Origin: Neobacillus drentensis NBRC 102427
GTDB lineage: Bacteria; Bacillota; Bacilli; Bacillales; Cytobacillaceae
Assembly: GCF_001591445.1 (NCBI RefSeq)
Contig: NZ_BCUX01000029.1
Coordinates: forward strand, 1 to 64,000
DNA: 64,000 nucleotides
Direction of reading: 5' to 3'
Under the pieces are notes generated by a model. It made no database searches. It worked only from the letters and a program-made list of their open reading frames with translations, and was not told the DNA's origin. This document shows, one piece after another, positions 8,446 to 18,395 of the stretch (within the stretch, counting starts at the first letter, position 1; each line of letters begins with the position of its first letter). The position numbers and the translations under genes were made by a program.

Positions 8446-8856
8446 ATGAGTGAGTTCAGTGTCTTGGAAATGGAACAAGGCAGTAACGGTCATGGAAAAG
8501 TTGAAATTGCTCCTGAAGTCATTGAGGTTATTGCTGGCATTGCTGCGTCTGAGGTAGAAGGAGTAGCTGCGATGCGTGGGAATTTTGCAACAGGTGTGGT
8601 TGAGCGCTTAGGAAAAAAGAACCATGGAAAAGGCGTTAAAGTTGAACTAACTGAGTCGGGAATTAAAGTAGATGTTTATTGTATGATGAAGTTTGGAATT
8701 TCTATTCCATCAGTCGCTGGAAAAGTACAGGATAATATTCGTCAAGCTTTGTTAAATATGACTGCCTTAGATGCCGAAGAAGTAAACATTCATGTGGTTG
8801 GAATTCAATTTGAAAACCATAAGAATGAACCAGAGATTGTGGAGTCAGAAGTCTAA
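8446..8856 (+). CDS. yqhY: Asp23/Gls24 family protein YqhY
   Basis: A 136-residue Asp23/Gls24 (DUF322) protein. Typical motifs are IAPEVIEVIAGIAASEVEGVAAM near residues 20-43 and VKVELTESGIKVDVYCMMKFG. In B. subtilis YqhY is encoded just downstream of accBC and is linked to control of acetyl-CoA carboxylase activity; its loss is reported to select acc mutations. The position here is the same. GGAGGTG lies eight bases before ATG. Confidence 0.92.
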   Translation: MSEFSVLEMEQGSNGHGKVEIAPEVIEVIAGIAASEVEGVAAMRGNFATGVVERLGKKNHGKGVKVELTESGIKVDVYCMMKFGISIPSVAGKVQDNIRQALLNMTALDAEEVNIHVVGIQFENHKNEPEIVESEV

Positions 8857-8863
8857 AAGTTGG

Positions 8864-8898
8864 AAACCAAAGGAGCATATCCTTTGGTTTTTCTTTTT
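8864..8898 (+). terminator. Terminator of accB-accC-yqhY
   Basis: AAACCAAAGGA (8864-8874), loop GCATA, TCCTTTGGTTT (8880-8890), then TTCTTTTTC. A perfect 11-base stem directly after yqhY. Confidence 0.92.
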
Positions 8899-9085
8899 CG
8901 AAAAAGAAGTTTTAAATAAAAGTGCTTACATATTGGAAAAATATTAACCTTAGAGTGCGAATCGTTTTTAGTTATGCTATTATCGTTTATGTGCATCCTA
9001 TATGAATATTAATTACTTATAGAAGCTTCACCGTATGAAAAATAGACAAAAATAAATCAATTTCTCTAAAGGAGTTAAAGGTATA

Positions 9086-9484
9086 ATGAAAAGAAGAACA
9101 GCAAGGGAAAAGGCATTGCAGGCACTTTTTCAAATCGATATCAGCAACACTGAGCCGTCTGCAGCAATTGAACATGTGTTACAAGGAGAGGCAGGTGACG
9201 AGTATCTATCTAGACTTGTCCTAGGAGTAGTCGAACAAAAATCCTTAATAGACAAGTTAATAGGTGAAAATCTTGAAAAATGGACCATAGACCGGCTGGC
9301 AACGGTTGATCGAAATTTATTAAGAATAGCTACATATGAAATGAAGTTTTTTCGAAATGAAATTCCAGAAAATGTTATTTTGGATGAAGCCATTGAGATT
9401 GCAAAAATATTCGGTGACGACCAATCAAGTAAGTTTATTAATGGAGTTCTTTCAAAGGTAAAGCAAAAGGTTCTTAACGATTAA
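9086..9484 (+). CDS. nusB: Transcription antitermination factor NusB
   Basis: A 132-residue all-helical NusB: the N-terminal KRRTAREKALQALFQIDI and C-terminal PENVILDEAIEIAKIFGDDQSSKFINGVL are diagnostic. It binds boxA RNA with NusE in rRNA antitermination complexes. AAAGGAG lies about 12 bases before ATG. About 230 bases of AT-rich spacer separate it from yqhY, presumably with its own promoter. folD follows closely. Confidence 0.96.
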   Translation: MKRRTAREKALQALFQIDISNTEPSAAIEHVLQGEAGDEYLSRLVLGVVEQKSLIDKLIGENLEKWTIDRLATVDRNLLRIATYEMKFFRNEIPENVILDEAIEIAKIFGDDQSSKFINGVLSKVKQKVLND

Positions 9485-9523
9485 TTGATTAGGTCCTCGC
9501 TAAGTACAAAGGGAGAAGAGAAA

Positions 9524-10381
9524 ATGACCGCTACTATTATTAATGGAAAAGAAATTGCTGAAAAAAAAAGAATGGAAATTGCTGAAGAAGTCAGCAAGCT
9601 CAAAAAGCTCGGTGTAACTCCCGGACTAGCCGTTATTCTTGTCGGAAATAACCATGCTTCTCGGACGTATGTAACCAATAAAGAAAAAGCCTGCAAAGAA
9701 CTTGGGATGAATTCAGTATTAATTGAATTGCCAGAGGAAATTTCCGAACAGGAATTATTATCAAAAATTGAAGAATTAAACATGGACGATCAAATCCATG
9801 GCATTTTAGTTCAGTTACCAATCCCCAAACATATTGATGAAAAAAAGGTCATTGAATCAATCTCTCCTTTTAAGGATGTGGATGGATTTCACCCGATTAA
9901 TATCGGCAGGATGATGACAGGGCAAAATGCCTTTTTACCTTGTACACCATACGGCATTATGGTACTACTTGAAGAAACAGGGATTTCAGTTGCAGGGAAG
10001 CATGTGGTCGTGGTTGGAAGAAGTAATATTGTCGGAAAGCCGGTCGGTCAATTATTCTTAAATCAACATGCAACAGTAACTTATTGTCACTCTAAAACAA
10101 AGGACTTAAAGGGACATACAAATCAAGCGGATATCCTTATAGCAGCTGTTGGGATTCCGAATTTTATTACGGCTGAGCATGTTAAAGACGGTGCAGTTGT
10201 CATTGATGTTGGTATCAATCGTAATGAAGCTGGAAAGCTTTGCGGTGATGTTGCTTTTGCTGAAGTAAGCGAAAAAGCCGGATACATCACTCCAGTTCCT
10301 AAAGGAGTTGGCCCGATGACCATTACGATGCTAATGTTCAATACATTAAAATCGGCAGCAGAAAGCCTTAATCGCAATTAA
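9524..10381 (+). CDS. folD: Bifunctional methylenetetrahydrofolate dehydrogenase/cyclohydrolase
   Basis: A 285-residue FolD that converts 5,10-methylene-THF to 10-formyl-THF. Visible motifs are SRTYVTNKEKACKELG (catalytic Lys), ILVQLPIPKH, DVDGFHPINIGRM, VVVGRSNIVGKPVG (NADP loop) and TPVPKGVGPMTITML. ATG 9524 is preferred because GGGAGAAG lies six bases before it; the open frame runs up to 9485 without support. A hairpin terminator follows. Confidence 0.97.
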   Translation: MTATIINGKEIAEKKRMEIAEEVSKLKKLGVTPGLAVILVGNNHASRTYVTNKEKACKELGMNSVLIELPEEISEQELLSKIEELNMDDQIHGILVQLPIPKHIDEKKVIESISPFKDVDGFHPINIGRMMTGQNAFLPCTPYGIMVLLEETGISVAGKHVVVVGRSNIVGKPVGQLFLNQHATVTYCHSKTKDLKGHTNQADILIAAVGIPNFITAEHVKDGAVVIDVGINRNEAGKLCGDVAFAEVSEKAGYITPVPKGVGPMTITMLMFNTLKSAAESLNRN

Positions 10382-10389
10382 CTACGATA

Positions 10390-10433
10390 TTGTCCTTATC
10401 TTTTATCAACTTTAATAGATAAGGACAGTTTTT
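10390..10433 (+). terminator. Terminator after folD
   Basis: TGTCCTTATCT (10391-10401) pairs with AGATAAGGACA (10417-10427), followed by GTTTTT. Confidence 0.88.
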
Positions 10434-10485
10434 CGCTAATCAAAGAGTTTTCATTTGACTTAGTTGGTCAAAAAAGGAGTTACCT

Positions 10486-11844
10486 ATGCAAGAAAAAAGA
10501 TACTTATCTGTGAATGCTTTAACCAAATACATAAAAAGAAAATTTGATGCAGATCCACATTTACGGGATGTTCATGTAAGAGGTGAAATTTCAAATTATA
10601 AGCAGCATTCGAGCGGTCATATGTATTTTACCTTAAAAGATGAAAAGGCCCGTATTCTGGCAGTTATGTTTTCGAGTCAATCAAGGACAATGAAGTTCAC
10701 ACCGGAAAACGGCATGAAAGTAATTGTCCGCGGAGAAATTTCCCTCTATGAACCAAGTGGTCAATATCAGATATATATTAAGGAAATGCGGCCAGATGGC
10801 ATAGGTGAATTGTTTTTAGCTTATGAACAGCTAAAACAAAGACTTGAATTAGAGGGATTATTTGCGAAAGAAACAAAGAAGACGATACCTTTTTATCCCA
10901 GAACTGTTGGTGTGATTACCTCACCCACAGGAGCCGCGATTAGAGACGTCATCACGACAATTAAAAGACGTTATCCTATTGCAAATATTCTTGTTCTCCC
11001 TGCCCTCGTACAAGGGGATAAAGCAGCACCTTCGATTGCGAGCGCAATTGCTAAAGCGAATCGCATGAATGAAATTGATGTGCTTATTGTCGGACGCGGC
11101 GGGGGGTCAATAGAGGAATTGTGGGCTTTTAATGAAGAGCTCGTTGCCCGTGCAATATATACTTCAGAGATCCCCATCATATCCGCTGTCGGTCATGAAA
11201 CCGATTTTACCATTGCCGATTTTGTGGCGGATTTACGAGCGCCAACTCCGACAGCTGCTGCAGAACTGGCCGTCCCACAAATTGATGAGTTATTCGAAAG
11301 AGTATTACAGCGGCAATCTCGTCTTCTTCGCACGATGAAGGGGAAATTCGAGTTTGAAAAAGAACGATTGATCCGAGTTCAGAAATCATATGCCTTTCGT
11401 TATCCACATCGACTTTATGAACAAAAGCTTGAGCAGGTTGATAAATTAACGGAACTGCTTGTTCGCGGGGCGTCTAGATTGTCACAAATAAAAAAAGGAC
11501 AACACGAAATCCTATCTAAACGCTTGCAGAGAAATCATCCAAGCGAACTATTACTTGAAGCTCAAAAACGTTTAGACCTAACCAATAAAGAGATAAAACG
11601 GGCGATGCAACAAGTTCTTTTGAAAAAACAAACCGATTTTGACCGGATTCTTTCGACTCTAGGGGCATTAAGCCCATTGAAAATTATGGAGCGTGGATAT
11701 AGTCTGGCATATTCGGAAGAAAACCGTCTGATTAAAAGCATAAATCAAGTTAATATGAACGAGCAAATCCAGATACAATTAACAGATGGAAGTCTTTTCT
11801 GTAAAGTTGAGAATATTAAGGAGAGCGAAGAACGTGACGAATGA
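10486..11844 (+). CDS. xseA: Exodeoxyribonuclease VII large subunit
   Basis: A 452-residue XseA: an N-terminal OB-fold ([28 protein letters not shown]), the central catalytic region with [12 protein letters not shown] and [17 protein letters not shown], then [27 protein letters not shown] and a long coiled coil. With XseB it degrades single-stranded DNA. ATG with AAAGGAG upstream. The end overlaps xseB by 11 bases, so the two subunits are probably coupled. Confidence 0.97.
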   Translation: MQEKRYLSVNALTKYIKRKFDADPHLRDVHVRGEISNYKQHSSGHMYFTLKDEKARILAVMFSSQSRTMKFTPENGMKVIVRGEISLYEPSGQYQIYIKEMRPDGIGELFLAYEQLKQRLELEGLFAKETKKTIPFYPRTVGVITSPTGAAIRDVITTIKRRYPIANILVLPALVQGDKAAPSIASAIAKANRMNEIDVLIVGRGGGSIEELWAFNEELVARAIYTSEIPIISAVGHETDFTIADFVADLRAPTPTAAAELAVPQIDELFERVLQRQSRLLRTMKGKFEFEKERLIRVQKSYAFRYPHRLYEQKLEQVDKLTELLVRGASRLSQIKKGQHEILSKRLQRNHPSELLLEAQKRLDLTNKEIKRAMQQVLLKKQTDFDRILSTLGALSPLKIMERGYSLAYSEENRLIKSINQVNMNEQIQIQLTDGSLFCKVENIKESEERDE

Positions 11845-12067
11845 AAATAAAATTTCCTTTGAAGATGCTATGACAAAATTAGAGCAAATCGTAGATAAGC
11901 TCGAAGAAGGAGATGTACCTTTAGAAGAAGCAATTATCTTCTATAAAGAAGGTATGGAATTATCTAAACTTTGCCATGATAAATTAAAAAGTGTAGAGGA
12001 ACAATTAACACAAATAATACATGAGGACGGGCGAACGGAGAGTTTCACGATTGATGAGGAGGAATAA
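11834..12067 (+). CDS. xseB: Exodeoxyribonuclease VII small subunit
   Basis: A 77-residue helical XseB with the family core [30 protein letters not shown] at 11834 is chosen as start because AAGGAGAG lies eight bases upstream inside xseA; upstream in-frame codons have no such site and lie deep in xseA. The end carries the GAGGAGG ribosome binding site for ispA. Confidence 0.94.
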   Translation: MTNENKISFEDAMTKLEQIVDKLEEGDVPLEEAIIFYKEGMELSKLCHDKLKSVEEQLTQIIHEDGRTESFTIDEEE

Positions 12068-12070
12068 GAC

Positions 12071-12964
12071 TTGGGAACCGAGTTACTAGATGCATTTGCA
12101 CAAGAATATAAACTTCTGCTTGATTCGGAGCTTCGAACTCTGGTTAATAAGCTTAATGCCCCTCCTATCATTAAGGAATCCATGGTTTATTCACTTGAAG
12201 CAGGCGGCAAACGAATTCGCCCCCTTTTACTATTCGCTACTTTAGACGCATTTGGAGTAGAACCCAAAAAAGGGCTACTGGCTGCTTCAGCGATTGAGAT
12301 GATTCATACGTATTCCCTAATCCATGATGATTTGCCAAGCATGGATAATGATGATCTTCGGAGAGGAAAACCAACCAATCATAAAGTTTTTGGTGATGCC
12401 ATTGCGATATTAGCTGGTGATGGTTTATTAACTTATAGCTTTGAGGTAATTGGAAAGATTCCATCTGAATTCGCTTCTGCGGAAACAAAACTAAAATTAG
12501 TGGTAGAGCTGGCAAAAGCTGCAGGGACAGAAGGAATGGTTGGCGGCCAAGTGGCAGATATGCTAGGAGAGGGGCAATCCTTAACCCTTGAAGAGCTAGA
12601 GTATATCCACATACATAAAACGGGTAAGTTGCTTGGATTTAGTGTTCTTGCTGGAGCGTTGCTAGCAGATGCAAATCGGGAACAATTAAAAAGTCTTTCT
12701 TCCTTTGCCCATCATCTAGGTCTCGCATTTCAAATCCAGGATGATATTCTTGATTTGGTAGGGAATCAACAATTAATCGGGAAACCTGTTGGCAGTGATA
12801 CCACAAATGATAAAAGTACCTATCCACAGTTGTTATCGTTAGACGGAGCTATTGCTGCATTAACAAAACAAATAAACCTGGCAAAGGAATACCTGGGTAT
12901 GACAGGCTTGAATACGGGCCTACTTATGGAAATAACTGAATTAATTGCTTCAAGAGATCATTAG
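12071..12964 (+). CDS. ispA: Farnesyl diphosphate synthase
   Basis: A 297-residue polyprenyl synthase of the short-chain type. The first Asp-rich motif is DDLPSMDND (about 85-93), the second is DDILDLVG (about 224-231), and EAGGKRIRPLLLF and GGQVADM are present. It condenses DMAPP/GPP with IPP to FPP. TTG start at 12071 behind GAGGAGG. It sits between xseB and dxs, as in B. subtilis. It lies upstream of a hairpin that probably ends the nusB-to-ispA transcripts. Confidence 0.96.
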   Translation: MGTELLDAFAQEYKLLLDSELRTLVNKLNAPPIIKESMVYSLEAGGKRIRPLLLFATLDAFGVEPKKGLLAASAIEMIHTYSLIHDDLPSMDNDDLRRGKPTNHKVFGDAIAILAGDGLLTYSFEVIGKIPSEFASAETKLKLVVELAKAAGTEGMVGGQVADMLGEGQSLTLEELEYIHIHKTGKLLGFSVLAGALLADANREQLKSLSSFAHHLGLAFQIQDDILDLVGNQQLIGKPVGSDTTNDKSTYPQLLSLDGAIAALTKQINLAKEYLGMTGLNTGLLMEITELIASRDH

Positions 12965-12974
12965 AAAACGGTGT

Positions 12975-13003
12975 TTGAGGCATTGAAATAAGTGTGTTAT
13001 AAT
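12975..13003 (+). promoter_or_regulatory. Strong sigma-A-like promoter before the dxs leader
   Basis: TTGAGG (12975-12980), 17-base spacer, TATAAT (12998-13003). It lies just after ispA and upstream of a terminator-like hairpin (13032-13066). A transcript started here would carry that hairpin in the dxs leader. Confidence 0.6.
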
Positions 13004-13031
13004 TGTTTTCATTGTAGAAAATGTTGTCAAT

Positions 13032-13066
13032 GCCGTTATCACTCGCGTGTTAGCGGCTATTTTTTA
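13032..13066 (+). terminator. Hairpin with T-run between ispA and dxs, possible attenuator
   Basis: GCCGTTATCAC (13032-13042) pairs with GTGTTAGCGGC (13047-13057) with one mismatch and one G-T pair, loop TCGC, followed by TATTTTTTA. It can terminate transcripts coming from ispA. It also lies about 22 bases downstream of the predicted start of the promoter at 12975-13003, so it may act as a dxs attenuator. Confidence 0.75.
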
Positions 13067-13149
13067 ATAAAATAAATTTTGAGAATGTGTATTATAACAC
13101 GGCAACAAAAAGAAGAATGCATAAAAGTATGAAAGCGAGTGGTCCAAAC

Positions 13150-15045
13150 ATGGATCTATTATCAATAAAAGACCCAGCCTTTTTAAAGGGCATGTCGAAT
13201 ACTGAATTGGAGGCTTTAAGTCAAGAGATCCGCAAATTTTTGATTGAAAAGCTATCCGTTACCGGAGGCCATATTGGACCGAATTTGGGTGTAGTCGAGT
13301 TAACCATAGCCTTACATAAATGTTTTAACAGTCCCTCTGATAAGATTATCTGGGATGTAGGTCATCAGTCCTATGTTCATAAAATTCTAACTGGCAGAGC
13401 ATGTGAGTTTGATACATTGCGGCAATTTAAAGGTTTATGTGGATTCCCGAAACGGTCTGAAAGCAAGCATGATGTATGGGAAACAGGCCATAGTTCCACT
13501 TCTCTTTCAGCTGCAATGGGAATGGCAATTGCTAGAGATTTAAAAAAAGAAAAATCTTTTGTCATTCCAGTAATCGGTGATGGTGCCTTAACCGGTGGTA
13601 TGGCTTTGGAAGCCTTAAACCATATTGGACATGAGAAAAAAGACATGATTGTTATCTTAAATGACAATGAAATGTCAATCGCTCCTAATGTAGGTGCAGT
13701 TCATAATATTCTTGGCCAATTGCGGACAGCGGGAAAATATCAATGGGTGAAAGATGAACTGGAAGTCCTATTGAAAAAAGTACCTGCAGTTGGTGGGAAA
13801 TTAGCCGCAACTGCTGAAAGAGTGAAAGACAGCCTTAAATATTTATTTGTATCCGGGATGTTTTTTGAAGAATTAGGTTTTACTTATCTAGGTCCCATTG
13901 ATGGTCATAACTTTGAAGCGTTATTTGAGAATTTCAGCTATGCCAAAAAGACAGAAGGTCCGGTACTTCTTCATGTAATTACTAAAAAGGGAAAGGGCTA
14001 TAAGCCTGCCGAAAGTGATAAAACAGGTACCTGGCATGGAACTGGCCCCTATAAAATGGACACGGGTGCTTTCTTAAAACCTTCAAAAACACCACCACCT
14101 GCATGGAGCAGCCTTGTTAGTGAGACGGTTCGTAAGCTTGCTAGGACGGATGAACGAATTGTTGCCATTACACCAGCTATGCCTGTTGGGTCTAAACTCG
14201 AAGGCTTTGCCAGTGAATTCCCTGAGCGAATGTACGATGTAGGGATAGCAGAGCAGCATGCAGCGACCGTAGCAGCGGGTTTAGCTACACAAAATATGAA
14301 ACCTTTTTTGGCTATATATTCAACTTTTTTACAGCGTGCATATGATCAGGTAGTACATGATATCTGCCGTCAAAACTTAAATGTTTTTATTGGAATAGAC
14401 CGCGCTGGTCTAGTTGGTGCAGATGGTGAAACACATCAGGGAGTTTTTGATATTGCTTTTCTAAGACATGTTCCAAATTTAGTGTTAATGATGCCAAAAG
14501 ATGAAAATGAAGGACAGCATATGGTTTACACCGCACTAAATTATGATGACGGTCCAATTGCCATGAGATTTCCACGTGGAAATGGCCTTGGTGTTCCAAT
14601 GGATAAGGAATTACATGCCATTCCAATCGGTACCTGGGAGGTACTTAAAGAAGGTGATGATGCGGCTATCTTAACTTTTGGAACAACCATTCCAATGGCT
14701 TTACAAGCAGCGGAAGTGCTTGAAACAAAGGGGATATCCGTTAAGATTGTTAATGCTCGTTTTATTAAGCCAATGGATGAGAAAATGCTAACGAATCTTC
14801 TTGAAAAAAATATGCCGATTCTTACCATTGAGGAAGCCGTTTTACAAGGGGGCTTTGGGAGTGCAGTTCTCGAGTACGCACAGACCCAAGGATTTTATCA
14901 CGCACACATCGACAGAATTGGAATTCCTGATCAATTCATCGAACATGGAGATGTTAACTCCCTTCTTGAAGAAATCGGTTTAACGAAAGAAGAAGTTATC
15001 AAACGGGTATCCATTCTTGCTAGAAAAAAACAACAAAGGGCTTAA
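13150..15045 (+). CDS. dxs: 1-Deoxy-D-xylulose-5-phosphate synthase
   Basis: A 631-residue TPP-dependent enzyme, first step of the MEP isoprenoid pathway (pyruvate plus glyceraldehyde 3-phosphate). Motifs include [14 protein letters not shown], the TPP-binding [27 protein letters not shown], and the transketolase segment [16 protein letters not shown] place the start at ATG 13150 because MDLLSIKDP matches the B. subtilis N terminus. In-frame ATGs at 13117 and 13129 are possible, and none has a strong ribosome binding site. tlyA follows after three bases. Confidence 0.95.
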   Translation: MDLLSIKDPAFLKGMSNTELEALSQEIRKFLIEKLSVTGGHIGPNLGVVELTIALHKCFNSPSDKIIWDVGHQSYVHKILTGRACEFDTLRQFKGLCGFPKRSESKHDVWETGHSSTSLSAAMGMAIARDLKKEKSFVIPVIGDGALTGGMALEALNHIGHEKKDMIVILNDNEMSIAPNVGAVHNILGQLRTAGKYQWVKDELEVLLKKVPAVGGKLAATAERVKDSLKYLFVSGMFFEELGFTYLGPIDGHNFEALFENFSYAKKTEGPVLLHVITKKGKGYKPAESDKTGTWHGTGPYKMDTGAFLKPSKTPPPAWSSLVSETVRKLARTDERIVAITPAMPVGSKLEGFASEFPERMYDVGIAEQHAATVAAGLATQNMKPFLAIYSTFLQRAYDQVVHDICRQNLNVFIGIDRAGLVGADGETHQGVFDIAFLRHVPNLVLMMPKDENEGQHMVYTALNYDDGPIAMRFPRGNGLGVPMDKELHAIPIGTWEVLKEGDDAAILTFGTTIPMALQAAEVLETKGISVKIVNARFIKPMDEKMLTNLLEKNMPILTIEEAVLQGGFGSAVLEYAQTQGFYHAHIDRIGIPDQFIEHGDVNSLLEEIGLTKEEVIKRVSILARKKQQRA

Positions 15046-15048
15046 GCA

Positions 15049-15888
15049 ATGAAAAATAAAGAACGTTTAGATGTGTTACTAGTCGAAAGAGGTTTAATTG
15101 AAACAAGGGAAAAAGCGAAGCGAACCATCATGGCAGGGCTTGTTTATTCAAATGAAGAGCGATTAGATAAACCCGGAGAAAAAGTAAAAACGGATATTCC
15201 ATTGAATATAAAAGGGAAGATTCTTCCTTATGTAAGCCGCGGTGGTTTAAAACTGGAAAAGGCATTAAAGGTATTTGATGTGAACGTCGCGGACAAAGTG
15301 CTTCTCGACATTGGATCGTCCACTGGAGGATTTACAGATTGTGCTTTGCAGAACGGGGCTAAAATGTCATATGCTTTGGATGTAGGCTATAATCAACTAG
15401 CTTGGAAACTTAGACAAGATGAACGTGTCGTAGTAATGGAAAGGACAAATTTTCGATATGTCACACCAACTGATTTAATTGGAGAGATGCCAAATTTCGC
15501 TACAATTGATGTATCGTTTATCTCTTTAACGCTGATATTGCCTGTCTTAAAAACACTTTTAGTTTCTGGAAGTGACGTTGTCGCTTTAGTGAAACCGCAA
15601 TTTGAAGCCGGGCGTGAACAGGTTGGTAAAAAGGGTATCGTTCGTGAGGAAAAAGTACATTTACAAGTGATTGATAAAATCATTAATTTTGCCTTTCAAC
15701 AAGGATACACAATAAAAAACTTGTCCTTTTCACCCATTACTGGCGGAGATGGGAATATTGAATTCTTGCTCCACTTAAGATGGGAAGGTGAACGAGAAAT
15801 AGGAGTCAATCAATTACCTGTTACCCCCATTGAAATTGTAAAGGAATCGCACTTAGAATTTAAAACAAAACAAAATTCAGAAGGGTAG
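15049..15888 (+). CDS. tlyA: TlyA family rRNA 2'-O-methyltransferase
   Basis: A 279-residue protein (YqxC in B. subtilis). An N-terminal S4 RNA-binding domain (RLDVLLVERGLIETREKAKRTIMAGLVY) is followed by an FtsJ/RrmJ-like Rossmann methyltransferase (LLDIGSSTGGFTDCALQNGA, the SAM loop; later DVSFISL and ALVKPQFEAG). The family methylates 16S and/or 23S rRNA in other bacteria; older records call it a haemolysin. It is close behind dxs and ahead of argR. Confidence 0.93.
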   Translation: MKNKERLDVLLVERGLIETREKAKRTIMAGLVYSNEERLDKPGEKVKTDIPLNIKGKILPYVSRGGLKLEKALKVFDVNVADKVLLDIGSSTGGFTDCALQNGAKMSYALDVGYNQLAWKLRQDERVVVMERTNFRYVTPTDLIGEMPNFATIDVSFISLTLILPVLKTLLVSGSDVVALVKPQFEAGREQVGKKGIVREEKVHLQVIDKIINFAFQQGYTIKNLSFSPITGGDGNIEFLLHLRWEGEREIGVNQLPVTPIEIVKESHLEFKTKQNSEG

Positions 15889-16041
15889 GCAGATGCTTAT
15901 CCTTATTTCTTTTTCAAAGAAAATTCCTTCTTTTACTACAAGAAAAAATGTACAAGCTTGATAAAATCGGCTAACATATGGGTAGAAGAGAGAGTTTAAA
16001 CCTATGACTTAGAGGTTTTCAACAATTTACGGGGTGAAATA

Positions 16042-16491
16042 ATGAATAAAGGCCAACGCCATATTAAAATAAGAGAAATTATTGCAAGTAATGATATCGA
16101 AACACAGGATGAATTAGTGGATGAACTGAAAAGTGCTGGCTATAATGTAACGCAAGCAACCGTGTCAAGGGATATTAAAGAACTGCATCTTGTTAAGGTC
16201 CCATTAAGCGATGGACGATATAAATACAGCTTACCTGCCGACCAACGATTTAATCCATTACAAAAGCTAAAAAGATCATTAATTGATGCGTTTGTACGGA
16301 TTGATTCCGCAGGTCATTTGCTTGTTATGAAGTGCTTGCCTGGTAATGCAATGGCAATAGGTGCGTTGATTGATAATCTTGATTGGGAAGAGATATTAGG
16401 AACGATTTGTGGTGATGATACGATGTTAATCATTTGTCGAACACCGGAAGATACTGAGGTCATTACGAACCGGTTTCTAGACATGCTTTAA
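16042..16491 (+). CDS. argR: Arginine repressor ArgR/AhrC
   Basis: A 149-residue ArgR/AhrC. An N-terminal winged helix ([32 protein letters not shown]) is joined to a C-terminal trimerisation domain whose [14 protein letters not shown] motif binds arginine. It represses arginine synthesis and activates catabolism. Tandem ARG-box-like sites lie before artP in this window (39730-39763), a likely target. ATG with GGGGTGAAA upstream. Confidence 0.96.
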   Translation: MNKGQRHIKIREIIASNDIETQDELVDELKSAGYNVTQATVSRDIKELHLVKVPLSDGRYKYSLPADQRFNPLQKLKRSLIDAFVRIDSAGHLLVMKCLPGNAMAIGALIDNLDWEEILGTICGDDTMLIICRTPEDTEVITNRFLDML

Positions 16492-16506
16492 TGGGGGGAG
16501 TGTTTC

Positions 16507-18216
16507 TTGTTAGCTGAATTATCAATTAAAAATTTCGCTATTATCGAAGCTTTGTCAGTAACGTTTTCAAAAGGATTAACGGTTTTAACCGGGGAAACTG
16601 GTGCGGGAAAATCAATCATCATAGATGCGATTCACTTATTAGTTGGCAGCAGAGGGTCCGCAGAATTTGTTCGTCATGGGGAGGAAAAGGCGGAAATAGA
16701 AGGATTGTTTCAGGTCGATGATCATAAGCATCCAGTAATTGCGAAAGCTTTAGAATTTGGAATTGATGTTGAAGAAGGAATGGTTATCTTAAGAAGGGAT
16801 ATTTCCCAAACAGGAAAAAGCGTGTGCCGGATTAATGGAAAGCTTGTGACAATCTCTACGCTTAGGGAAATTGGGGCAACCCTCGTTGATATACATGGCC
16901 AGCATGAGCATCAAGAATTAATGGATGACTCAAGGCACCTATCCCTGCTGGATCAATTTGGGGCTGATAATATATTGCCTTCACTAAGTGAATACCAGCA
17001 AGTATATCGACGTTATGAGCAAACCTTACAAAAGTTAAAAGCATTAAGTGAAAATGATCAGCAAACTGCCCATCGCCTAGATTTAATTCAATTTCAATTG
17101 GATGAAATTCAAAAGGCAAATTTAAAACTTAATGAAGATGAAGACCTTTTTGAGGAAAAAAGAAAACTAAGTAATTTCGAAAGAGTATTTGAGTCCTTAC
17201 AGTCGGGCCAATTGGCACTGCAAGGTGAACAAAAGGGTCTTGATTGGATTAGTATGGTTATGGGGCACCTTGAAGATGCCGCTGCACTTGATACGGCTTA
17301 CAAGGGCATCTACGAAGCTGTGTCGAATAGCTACTACCAATTGGAAGATGCAGCAGGTGTTTTAAGAAATGAATTAGATGTATTAGAGTTCGACCCACAG
17401 CGGTTACATGAAATTGAAGACCGCTTGACTGAAATTAACCAGTTAAAACGGAAATACGGAAAAACAATCAATGAAATCGTAGAGTATGCGGTGAAAATCG
17501 AAGAAGAAATTGAAACATTACAAAATAAAGAAACACATATTGGGGAATTAGAAAAAGAATTAACTTCTGTAAAAAAGGACTTAATTCTCGAAGCGAAGCA
17601 GTTAACTGAAATTCGTCTGAAATGGGCTGAAAAACTTACAAAGTTAATACATAAAGAACTTAAAGAATTATATATGGCGAAAACAGTTTTTGAAATAAGA
17701 TTTGAATCGAATTCATTGCAATTTTCAAAAAACGGTGTCGACCATGTTGCATTCTATATTTCAACAAACCCCGGTGAACCATTGAAACCCTTATCAAAGG
17801 TTGCATCTGGAGGGGAGTTATCAAGAATTATGCTGGCATTAAAAAGTATTTTTTCTAAACATCAGGGAGTTACATCCATTATTTTTGATGAGGTCGATAC
17901 TGGTGTTAGCGGCAGGGTTGCTCAGTCCATTGCGGAAAAAATATATAAAGTAGCTGCCGAATCACAGGTTTTGTGTATTTCACATTTACCTCAGGTAGCA
18001 GCAATGGCTGATACGCACTTATTCATTTCAAAGATCATAAAAGGGGGAAGAACGAAAACTTCTGTTACTCCCTTACAGATGGATGAAAAGATTAATGAAA
18101 TTGGCCGGATGATATCCGGGACAGAAATAACCGACCTAACTAAAAAACATGCGGAAGAATTATTATATTTAGCTCTGGAAAACAAAAAAAGTGTAAGTGC
18201 CTTGACAAGGCAATAA
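16507..18216 (+). CDS. recN: DNA repair protein RecN
   Basis: A 569-residue SMC-like ATPase in double-strand break repair. Walker A GETGAGKS is at about residues 29-36, a central coiled coil spans about 155-365, the ABC signature is in LSKVASGGELSRIM, and Walker B is IIFDEVDTGVSG. TTG start at 16507 behind GGGGGAG. It follows argR by 15 bases, as in B. subtilis. No LexA box was seen directly upstream. Confidence 0.96.
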   Translation: MLAELSIKNFAIIEALSVTFSKGLTVLTGETGAGKSIIIDAIHLLVGSRGSAEFVRHGEEKAEIEGLFQVDDHKHPVIAKALEFGIDVEEGMVILRRDISQTGKSVCRINGKLVTISTLREIGATLVDIHGQHEHQELMDDSRHLSLLDQFGADNILPSLSEYQQVYRRYEQTLQKLKALSENDQQTAHRLDLIQFQLDEIQKANLKLNEDEDLFEEKRKLSNFERVFESLQSGQLALQGEQKGLDWISMVMGHLEDAAALDTAYKGIYEAVSNSYYQLEDAAGVLRNELDVLEFDPQRLHEIEDRLTEINQLKRKYGKTINEIVEYAVKIEEEIETLQNKETHIGELEKELTSVKKDLILEAKQLTEIRLKWAEKLTKLIHKELKELYMAKTVFEIRFESNSLQFSKNGVDHVAFYISTNPGEPLKPLSKVASGGELSRIMLALKSIFSKHQGVTSIIFDEVDTGVSGRVAQSIAEKIYKVAAESQVLCISHLPQVAAMADTHLFISKIIKGGRTKTSVTPLQMDEKINEIGRMISGTEITDLTKKHAEELLYLALENKKSVSALTRQ

Positions 18217-18275
18217 AGTGGGATATTTGCTTTTAAAAAGGCTAAAATTTCTATATTTTTAATAAAAATTGTAAT

Positions 18276-18300
18276 GCTATCCATTTTGGGTAGCTTTTTT
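18276..18300 (+). terminator. Terminator after recN
   Basis: GCTATCC (18276-18282), loop ATTTT after it, GGGTAGC (18288-18294), then TTTTTT. A seven-base stem with one G-T pair. Confidence 0.8.
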
Positions 18301-18395
18301 ATGTAGAACGAAGTTATAAATGATTGTCAAGGAGGCAAAATTAAAGATGTAGCCATTTTTCAATGTAATGAAAAGAAGCGAGGAGAGTGAAGAAT

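Noticed and set aside
15900..15930. Possible CodY-like site before argR
   Set aside because: The dyad TTTTTCAAAGAAAATT has the wrong central spacing for the AATTTTCWGAAAATT consensus.
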